Below, one piece after another: positions 5,261-9,957 of a DNA stretch of 9,957 bases. Origin of the DNA: an uncultured Bacteroides sp. (GTDB lineage Bacteria > Bacteroidota > Bacteroidia > Bacteroidales > Bacteroidaceae); NCBI GenBank assembly GCA_900766195.1, contig CAAFUN010000020.1, positions 1 through 9,957 on the forward strand, given 5' to 3'. Both the position numbers and the translations under genes were made by a program. Under the pieces are notes generated by a model that made no database searches, was not told the origin of the DNA, and saw only the letters and a program-made list of their open reading frames with translations. Every line of letters starts with the position of its first letter. Within the stretch, counting starts at the first letter, position 1.

Positions 5261-6712
5261 TTATCTCTTCATTCGTTTGCCTCCTGATGGTTTCATCATA
5301 CGATGAGCCTGCATCATGCAACGATAAGCCCAAGCACGGTCATCTTCATCTTCCTTACGTCCCCATGGCAAATCACTACCACCGCCACCGCCTCCATGAC
5401 CTTTGGCGAAGTTGGTTGCATTGTCCAGCATACCCGTATAGAGATATAAGGCACAAGTCATAATCTCTTCGCCATTGGCAGCCATATCTGCCAGTAACGT
5501 ATTGTTAAATGCTTCCATGTCACGGAAGGTCATCTGTGGCAACACCGATCGGAAGTCAGAGAGCACAGAATCCGCAAAGGCATCCTTCAATCGGAAACGT
5601 ATCTGGTCTTCCATTTCACCGGCAGCTGCATAAACCTGACGACGAAGCTCATCCCGGTTAGCCTTGAGCTGCTCTACATCAGCCAAAACCTTGTCACGCT
5701 GTTGAACAGCATCGTCCAACTTTGCTTTTTTGTCTGCCAGACCATCGATGACCGATTGAAGCTGTACATCCAGCTTTCTAATCTGCTCACGGATAGCATC
5801 CGCATTACCTCGACCTTGAGTAAGCTCATCAGTAAGACGCTTCTGTTCTGCTTCGATGGAAGCCTTCTTCTCTTCGAGATTATGTACCATCGTAGTAAGC
5901 CCCTTGACACGACGTTCAGCCATGACAATCTCCTGGTTAAGCAAACGAAGACACTCTGAGTTTACAGCCAGTTCCTTCTCCAAAGCCGTACACTGACTGC
6001 TGAGCGAACGCCTGTATTCTTCGGTAGAACGGTGGCGAGCACCTGTAAGCACGATATTGTCCCCACGGTCAAGTCCCCACTTGGCATTCACCTTAGCCAA
6101 TGCATCGTGAATGGCGGTCGTGCGAGCCTTGAACTCATATTTATCCTTACCAGCAAATAACTTCTTGAAAGCAAACTTCTGGTTCTTATCTATTGGCAAA
6201 AGCGTGAGATGACAATGCGGATTTTGCTCATCAAGATGCACATAAAAGGCCACGATGTTTTCCTCACCCCATCTGTCGGCAGCAAAGCGATACATATCTG
6301 AAGCCCATTGTTCAATATCCTTGCAGCGAGTGATGCCACTGTTGTCCGCACCACGCTCAAAGTTCACTTTCTGGTCACCGAAAGCCAGCTCACGCATACG
6401 CTCACGACCACCACCCATAATCACATTCACCACCGTTCGGTAGTATGGCTCTTTCATCCCTTCATTCGGGTCTTTGATACCACGAGCCTTTAGGTTCATG
6501 GCCATCAATTCAGGAATAGAGTGGCTCTTGTCAATAGGCTGAACCTTGCCACCACGCACCACTTCAAAGTTGAGCGCAGAACGTGTGCGGTCATAGTTCC
6601 CGGAGTGTGTGGCAGACTGCCATCCTTTCTCCGTCCAACGACGCTGATGTTCGTTGCTCTGAGCCACTGTAAAGCCCTTTCCCGGTCTAAAATCAAATAC
6701 CTGTTTTGCCAT
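5261..6712 (-). CDS. MobV-family relaxase (plasmid recombination/mobilization protein)
   Basis: This 483-residue DNA relaxase should nick one strand at oriT and pilot it into the recipient using a transfer machinery. The N-terminal ~220 residues carry the MobV motifs: 'NYDRTRSALNFEV' (39-51), equivalent to 'SRSHLNYEL' of pMV158 MobM, and the metal-binding HxDExxPHxH motif at 159-168 (His159, His166, His168), followed by 'LTLLPI'. Residues about 225-370 are a long Glu/Gln/Lys/Leu-rich coiled coil typical of MobV proteins. The C-terminus has a Gly run (437-443 region) then 'SDLPWGRKEDEDDRAWAYRC', a tail I associate with Bacteroidales mobilization proteins. The start is an ATG at 6710-6712, about 25 bp from the hairpin cluster proposed as oriT, the usual MobV layout. 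Length and motifs look intact. It lies downstream of the winged-helix gene on the same strand. Confidence 0.93.
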   Translation of the reverse strand: MAKQVFDFRPGKGFTVAQSNEHQRRWTEKGWQSATHSGNYDRTRSALNFEVVRGGKVQPIDKSHSIPELMAMNLKARGIKDPNEGMKEPYYRTVVNVIMGGGRERMRELAFGDQKVNFERGADNSGITRCKDIEQWASDMYRFAADRWGEENIVAFYVHLDEQNPHCHLTLLPIDKNQKFAFKKLFAGKDKYEFKARTTAIHDALAKVNAKWGLDRGDNIVLTGARHRSTEEYRRSLSSQCTALEKELAVNSECLRLLNQEIVMAERRVKGLTTMVHNLEEKKASIEAEQKRLTDELTQGRGNADAIREQIRKLDVQLQSVIDGLADKKAKLDDAVQQRDKVLADVEQLKANRDELRRQVYAAAGEMEDQIRFRLKDAFADSVLSDFRSVLPQMTFRDMEAFNNTLLADMAANGEEIMTCALYLYTGMLDNATNFAKGHGGGGGGSDLPWGRKEDEDDRAWAYRCMMQAHRMMKPSGGKRMKR

Positions 6713-6737
6713 TATCTTCTATTGTTATATCTATCTC

Positions 6738-6843
6738 ACAGCTTGCTGTCTTGCTGGTCAGCCTCCCATCGTGGCTTGCCACCATGGGGTATTAGGCTAC
6801 CAACTCTAATACATTCCTGAACAATCGGGCGAGCCCGACCAGC
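6738..6843. other. Candidate origin of transfer (oriT): cluster of four hairpins upstream of the relaxase
   Basis: Within 106 bp there are four inverted repeats: ACAGC-tt-GCTGT (6738-6749); CCCATcGTGGC-tt-GCCACcATGGG arms (6765-6788, one mismatch); GTATTAG (6789-6795) with CTAATAC (6806-6812) around a 10-nt loop; and TCGGGC-ga-GCCCGA (6825-6838). A further pair, GCTGGTC (6753-6759) and GACCAGC (6837-6843), brackets the last three. MobV oriTs lie just upstream of their relaxase gene and carry AT-rich hairpins with a loop containing the nick; the GTATTAG hairpin best fits that pattern. The exact nick site cannot be given. Confidence 0.6.
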
Positions 6844-6965
6844 CTGACCTGGGATCTATCGTAAATGCCCTTGTTAAGCGGTATGCCACCTGAACTAAGG
6901 GAAAATGATGTGACCCGTCATCCTGTATCAACACGTCCCTGTGAGCGTGACTATGCGTTTATCTG

Positions 6966-7799
6966 TTACTCATTTTCATCCTTTAGAAATTCTGTACCGA
7001 AACGAATGAAGTACGACTCGACCTTTTCTGCTGTCGTGCGCATCGTCTCATTACCATAAATCGTCAAGCTGAGCGTGTTGTCCTTCGGCATACGACCAAG
7101 GTATTCCTGCCAACGCTTACGGTCTGCACCACAAAGATTGTAGTAGGCCCTAAACAGCGCATGTTCCACCTTGGGAGTGTACGCCCATTCTCTGATGGTT
7201 GCGCTCATGTCAGCGAAGATTTCCTCATAGAGCTCGCGACAAACCTTGCGCTGCGATTTTTCCAGTTCAGAGATAGGTTCATCATTCAGTGCAGCGTTCT
7301 CATTACCAGTAGCCAAACTACCAGTATCACCACCTTCAGCATCTGTTGGTAATAAGCCAGCCTCATTAGCTGATGAGTGACCTTTTGCTTTCTTCTTATC
7401 CGATTGTTTCAGCAGTTCAATCGTAGCTTCCTCTTTAACCAGTTCCTCCTGAAGCCATCGAAACTTCAATGCCTCGAAAGTAATGGTCATTGTTTTGTAA
7501 GAATCAGCTCTTGCCAATTGACCGATAGCGGATAATTCACTCAGAAAGTCACGGACAGTAGCCCGTTGCCAAGCCCAGTCACCAGCCAGCTCTGTTACCG
7601 TGGTGTCAAATTCACCCAGTAGCTCAGCTGATGCTGCCTTGGGCAATACCGAGAATGGCTTCTTGATCATGGCTCTACTCAGTAGGTCGAAATACGCCTC
7701 CAGTCGAGTAAAGCGTCCCTTGGGCTTTTGCTTGAGGAATTCAATCAAGCGTGGAGTGATCACGACATGACTGACCTCATAAGATAAGTTGTTGTTCAT
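6966..7799 (-). CDS. Winged-helix, replisome-organizer-like protein
   Basis: The protein is 277 residues from the ATG at 7797-7799; a TTG two codons earlier is a weaker start. Residues about 28-112 look like a winged helix: 'GRFTRLEAYFDLLSRAMI' (28-45) resembles the 'EAYIDLL' helix of phage replisome-organizer and DnaD-like N-terminal domains, and 'WAWQRATVRDFLSELSAIGQ' (75-94) fits the recognition helix. A charged, low-complexity linker (about 130-180) leads to a C-terminal helical domain (181-277) with 'QRKVCRELYEEIFADM' and Trp/Tyr-rich segments. This two-domain plan suggests DNA binding in replication or mobilization initiation, but no catalytic motif is visible. The gene lies directly upstream of the candidate oriT and relaxase on the same strand, about 125 bp from the hairpins. 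A mobilization accessory protein is equally possible. Confidence 0.75.
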   Translation of the reverse strand: MNNNLSYEVSHVVITPRLIEFLKQKPKGRFTRLEAYFDLLSRAMIKKPFSVLPKAASAELLGEFDTTVTELAGDWAWQRATVRDFLSELSAIGQLARADSYKTMTITFEALKFRWLQEELVKEEATIELLKQSDKKKAKGHSSANEAGLLPTDAEGGDTGSLATGNENAALNDEPISELEKSQRKVCRELYEEIFADMSATIREWAYTPKVEHALFRAYYNLCGADRKRWQEYLGRMPKDNTLSLTIYGNETMRTTAEKVESYFIRFGTEFLKDENE

Positions 7800-7911
7800 C
7801 TTCAATTGTTTTGGATGTTAATACTACTTGTTTGCGCTGACCCAAGGGAACCGGGAAGTCATGGTCAACTTGTTTTAATTCAAATGTTGTTTATATAAAG
7901 TTTTGTGTTGC
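7800..7911 (-). promoter_or_regulatory. Intergenic leader of the winged-helix gene
   Basis: This ~110-bp gap separates the membrane protein gene from the winged-helix gene. It contains TGACC (7838-7842) and GGTCA (7863-7867) as an inverted pair around a GC-richer patch. No perfect TAnnTTTG box is present on the minus strand, so a promoter here is only plausible. Confidence 0.25.
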
Positions 7912-8403
7912 TCAATAATAGTTGGCGGCAAGCTGCCCCGGTATGGAAGTAAGAGAGAAAATCTCATCGGGACTTTCCACCATGTTTCTAATTCCACGAG
8001 AGGGATAGAAGATTGAAGCTACCATTAAAATACCGAGTGCTACAGCCATAGAAAAGCAGTGAGGAATAAAGAGCCCAACCAATACCAGTGAACATACTGA
8101 CACCATCACCTTACGTTTCTTTATAGCGTAGAACACCAACTCAGCCATGGAAAAGCGAATCAGCAGAGCCGTGATGATTAACGGTATAAAAGTATCGATG
8201 GCTGATTTGTGCGTCTGAATCTGTATGAACTGAAACAGGATAAGCAGAAGCATGACCAACTGCACATATAATCTCCTGGCAACATCATGAAAACTCATAC
8301 GCCTATAAAAGGCATTCATCCACCTGCCATCCTTCTTGTAACAACGCAAAGCTGCCACGAGAATAAGGATAGGGAAAATCAATAGTAAGCTATTCCAAAT
8401 CAT
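7912..8403 (-). CDS. Polytopic inner-membrane protein of unknown function
   Basis: This 163-residue protein has about five predicted membrane segments: 'SLLLIFPILILVAAL' (5-19), 'VQLVMLLLILFQFIQI' (47-62), 'TFIPLIITALLIRFSMAELV' (71-90), 'MVSVCSLVLVGLFIP' (100-114) and 'MAVALGILMVASIFYP' (119-134). The loops are basic ('CYKKDGRW', 'FYRRMSFHDVARR', 'KKRK'), placing several on the cytoplasmic side. The C-terminal ~30 residues are soluble. I do not recognise a family. Its ATG overlaps the end of the preceding gene by 14 bp, so the two are translationally coupled, and it is the last gene of a three-gene operon. A membrane effector or anchor for the two soluble partners is possible but unproven. 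Confidence 0.75.
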   Translation of the reverse strand: MIWNSLLLIFPILILVAALRCYKKDGRWMNAFYRRMSFHDVARRLYVQLVMLLLILFQFIQIQTHKSAIDTFIPLIITALLIRFSMAELVFYAIKKRKVMVSVCSLVLVGLFIPHCFSMAVALGILMVASIFYPSRGIRNMVESPDEIFSLTSIPGQLAANYY

Positions 8404-8794
8404 CTTTTAATGGTTGTTTATTGGTTCTTAAATTTTTATCATATACTTCTAACTCCAGCTGAACGTAGCCCCACGATGCTTCCAAAACGATTGCTTCAAC
8501 ATCTTCGGGGGTTGGCTCCAGACATCTAATCCGACGGGCAAAACCTGTGTCAGCATTGCTCAACTTTCGGATAGCACGATCCATTTCATATTCAGAAATG
8601 CCAATCACGTGTCCACGAACCTTGTTTCCTCTCGGCCACTTCACAATCAGATTGAATACCGGATTGGCATACCTTTTCAATAGTCCACCAGATACAAACA
8701 GGAACCAATCATCCCGATAAATACCCTGAACAGTAATCCATGTACGGTAACGGTCAATTAGGATAGCCATCTTCTTCCAAAGCACTCTGTTCAT
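8390..8794 (-). CDS. Small soluble protein of unknown function, middle gene of the operon
   Basis: I place the start at the ATG at 8792-8794, giving 134 residues. It is separated by a single base from the TGA of the upstream gene (TGA-T-ATG), a classic coupling arrangement; a longer in-frame start at 8851 would overlap that gene by 56 bp. The protein has aromatic, basic segments ('RYRTWITVQGIYRDDWFLFV', 'NLIVKWPRGNKVRGHVIGI'), an acidic helical part ('EPTPEDVEAIVLEASWGY') and a Lys/Asp-rich end. There is no signal peptide or membrane segment. No family is recognised. Its stop lies 14 bp inside the membrane protein gene. Confidence 0.7.
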   Translation of the reverse strand: MNRVLWKKMAILIDRYRTWITVQGIYRDDWFLFVSGGLLKRYANPVFNLIVKWPRGNKVRGHVIGISEYEMDRAIRKLSNADTGFARRIRCLEPTPEDVEAIVLEASWGYVQLELEVYDKNLRTNKQPLKDDLE

Positions 8795-8795
8795 A

Positions 8796-9245
8796 TCAAA
8801 AGAAATCACCCATGACACTGGCCTCAGACTTCTCATAGAGATACTTGCCAATCGTCCGTTTGTTATGCAACTCTTTCAAAATCTCACCATACATATCGTC
8901 CAAAGAATCATAGATGGTCACATACACCTGCTCACAAAGACCATCCACATTGGTGGCAGCATTGATCTTGAACATGTGACCATACTTCGGATTGGAATAA
9001 GCACAACAGCTCAATCCAAACTTCATATCTTCTAACGCCCTGTGATAGTACAACAGAATGAATTCCATCTGGTCTTCCAGATAGTTGAGCATATCCTCAA
9101 ACTCTATGGGACGAGGAAGCTCATACATCAGAATACCTTCATCCTCATGAATCTCCACGTCCTGTAGATTACTCATGGCAAATACTTCCGGCACCATCAA
9201 TGGCGCAGAGATCTTGAACAATTCAATTCCATCTTCTATCAACAT
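8796..9245 (-). CDS. Acidic protein of unknown function, first gene of the operon
   Basis: I favour the ATG at 9243-9245 (149 residues, 'MLIEDGIELFKISAPLMVPE'). In-frame ATGs at 9260 and 9302 add a hydrophobic 'VIIIILMHRYN' stretch that looks unlike a real N-terminus, and an even longer reading would need a TTG at 9320. The protein is strongly acidic ('LQDVEIHEDEGILMYELPRP', 'FEDMLNYLEDQMEF') with a Cys-Cys pair in 'LSCCAYSNPKYG' and a more basic end 'LHNKRTIGKYLYEKS'. No signal peptide, membrane span or known domain is visible. The next gene begins one base after its stop. A consensus promoter lies about 150 bp upstream. Confidence 0.68.
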   Translation of the reverse strand: MLIEDGIELFKISAPLMVPEVFAMSNLQDVEIHEDEGILMYELPRPIEFEDMLNYLEDQMEFILLYYHRALEDMKFGLSCCAYSNPKYGHMFKINAATNVDGLCEQVYVTIYDSLDDMYGEILKELHNKRTIGKYLYEKSEASVMGDFF

Positions 9246-9396
9246 ATTATATCTATGCATTAGTATGATAATTATTACTCTGTCATTCCGAATAATTGAC
9301 ATAATTGAACTTCTGAGCAATTTTCTGATGAATTACATCGCTTCATCGGTCTGAATTTGCCATTAAAGTCTGTTCATGTCTCAAAGAACAACGCTG

Positions 9397-9428
9397 CAAA
9401 GTTAAGTGCAAAATTCTATCAAAACCAA
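9397..9428 (-). promoter_or_regulatory. Promoter of the three-gene operon
   Basis: The minus strand has TAACTTTG (9397-9404), a perfect TAnnTTTG. A TTG at 9426-9428 lies 21 bp upstream and may serve as the -33 element. Transcription should start near 9390, giving a leader of about 145 nt to the favoured ATG. The -33 part touches the palindrome at 9427-9451. Confidence 0.6.
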
Positions 9429-9451
9429 CTCTAACAAATTGTTATAGAGTT
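9427..9451. repeat. Palindrome overlapping the operon's -33 region
   Basis: AACTCTA (9427-9433) pairs with TAGAGTT (9445-9451) around an 11-nt AT-rich centre that itself contains partly complementary ACAA and TTGT. Its overlap with the promoter suggests a repressor or activator site. Confidence 0.5.
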
Positions 9452-9459
9452 ATTTAACC

Positions 9460-9479
9460 TTCATACTCAAAAGTATGAA
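9460..9479. repeat. Perfect 8-bp-arm palindrome upstream of the promoter
   Basis: TTCATACT (9460-9467) and AGTATGAA (9472-9479) are exact inverted copies around CAAA. It is 8 bp from the neighbouring palindrome, so the pair may be tandem operators. No T-run follows in either direction at the distance expected of a standard terminator. Confidence 0.55.
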
Positions 9480-9739
9480 AACGCTTTTTTGAGTCGTAAC
9501 TTGCTGATAATTATCGAGTACGATAAAAGGATATTTGCAGATGTTATCCAAACCATTTTCAGTCCAATCGAAAAAAACAGCCGTTTAAGCGAAAATAGAA
9601 CACGTACAAAAGCAACTAATCCATTTGGAAATGCCACCCGAAGCTGATTTATCTGTCGGCAGAACCATAAAAACGAGGTAAAAATCGCTGAATTAAGCAT
9701 CTTTAGTGCCAAGTATGATTTTCAACGAGAAATATCCAG

Positions 9740-9747
9740 TAAATTTG
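9740..9747 (+). promoter_or_regulatory. -7 promoter element of the recombinase-like gene
   Basis: TAAATTTG is a perfect TAnnTTTG match. Transcription should start near 9754, about 18 nt before the ATG at 9772. This favours that start over the in-frame ATG at 9715, which lies upstream of the promoter. Confidence 0.6.
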
Positions 9748-9771
9748 CAAGCAATAAATAATACTCTGCGT

Positions 9772-9957
9772 ATGGCACGAATAGGATACCTGTGGAATAC
9801 TCCACACTATAAGTATTTAGAAGAAGACAAACAGTGGATGTTGGACAATGGTTGTGAACAGATCATTGAAGAACAGAACATCCATGAGAAGCTTCGTCCG
9901 GAATGGCAACGACTCATCGAAGCATTGACCACCAGTGACGAATTGGTCGTTGGTAAA
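9772..9957 (+). CDS. Serine recombinase (resolvase/invertase)-like protein, N-terminal part, catalytic serine apparently missing
   Basis: The first 62 residues are visible; the gene runs off the right edge. 'ARIGYLWNT' (2-10), 'DKQWMLDNGCEQIIEEQ' (19-35), 'LRPEWQRLIEALTTSDELVV' (41-60) and the final 'GK' follow the resolvase N-terminal pattern: GYxRVS, then QxxxLxxxGCxxIxxE, then RPxxxxLLxxLxxGDxLVV. The family's catalytic Ser and nearby Arg (Y-x-R-V-S) are replaced by W-N-T, so strand cleavage by the usual chemistry looks impossible, and the protein may be a DNA-binding regulator derived from a recombinase. The start at 9772 is preferred because the TAAATTTG box is 24 bp upstream; an in-frame ATG at 9715 would add 19 residues. 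It is transcribed divergently from the three-gene operon. Confidence 0.78.
   Translation, partial: MARIGYLWNTPHYKYLEEDKQWMLDNGCEQIIEEQNIHEKLRPEWQRLIEALTTSDELVVGK

Larger units (their letters stand above)
9246..9714. promoter_or_regulatory. Gene-poor regulatory region between divergent genes
   Basis: About 470 bp lie between the minus-strand three-gene operon and the plus-strand recombinase-like gene. They hold a minus-strand TAnnTTTG promoter (9397-9404), two palindromes (9427-9451 and 9460-9479) and an AT-rich stretch of about 230 bp (9480-9714) in which I see no convincing gene. A minus-strand open frame at 9467-9712 starts only at TTG and looks non-coding. Confidence 0.5.

Noticed and set aside
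5674..5959. Open frames on both strands inside the relaxase coiled-coil region
   Set aside because: They are alternative readings of repetitive coiled-coil codons; the relaxase frame is continuous and supported by motifs on both sides.
6765..6838. GC-rich hairpins upstream of the relaxase as a terminator for the winged-helix gene
   Set aside because: No T-run follows the stems in the minus-strand direction, and several hairpins cluster as in transfer origins, so an oriT reading is preferred.
6521..7059. Plus-strand open frames across the relaxase start, hairpin cluster and end of the winged-helix gene
   Set aside because: They cross structured intergenic DNA and antisense coding sequence and show no protein-like pattern.
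8795..8851. Longer N-terminus for the middle gene of the three-gene operon
   Set aside because: It would overlap the previous gene by 56 bp, whereas the ATG at 8794 gives tight TGA-T-ATG coupling.
9467..9712. Minus-strand open frame of 81 codons upstream of the recombinase-like gene
   Set aside because: It starts only at TTG, has a hydrophobic/basic composition typical of AT-rich noncoding DNA, shows no recognisable motif and overlaps the perfect palindrome at 9460-9479. I treat it as noncoding.

Overview
The window looks like the accessory end of an integrative or mobilizable element from a Bacteroidales bacterium (Bacteroides/Prevotella type). Four things point there. Several promoters match the Bacteroidetes -7 consensus TAnnTTTG. 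The MobV relaxase has the Gly-rich 'LPWG...DDRAWAYRCMM' tail I associate with Bacteroidales mobilization proteins. The secreted GH24 lysozyme resembles those in Bacteroides conjugative transposons. Strong Shine-Dalgarno sequences are absent. I saw no tRNA, rRNA, CRISPR array or IS element.

Left part (1-1109, + strand): the 3' portion of an unrecognised gene, a rho-independent terminator, then a secreted T4-type lysozyme of the kind that helps transfer machinery cross peptidoglycan.

Centre-left (1137-3020, - strand): the most interesting region. It is a compact operon of a RelE/HigB-like toxin, an XRE antitoxin with a long C-terminal tail, a SecB-like chaperone and a second XRE regulator. The first three match the layout of a toxin-antitoxin-chaperone (TAC) system. 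A perfect TAnnTTTG promoter precedes it, flanked by a near-perfect 26-bp palindrome and a related degenerate site 85 bp away, centre to centre.

Centre (3103-6843, - strand): a small secreted DUF4177-like protein with its own promoter, an OmpA-family outer membrane protein with a strong terminator, and a MobV relaxase. A 126-bp nested inverted repeat separates the relaxase and OmpA genes. Upstream of the relaxase, a cluster of four hairpins is the best oriT candidate.

Right part (6966-9957): a winged-helix, replisome-organizer-like protein precedes the candidate oriT. Upstream of it is a tightly coupled three-gene operon of unknown function, ending in a polytopic membrane protein. A regulatory region with palindromes and two divergent promoters follows. 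On the + strand, the start of a serine-recombinase-like protein that appears to lack the catalytic serine runs off the window.

Working model (inference): the relaxase, hairpin cluster and winged-helix protein form a mobilization/replication module, the lysozyme belongs to the transfer machinery, and the TAC operon is cargo giving element maintenance and/or phage defence.
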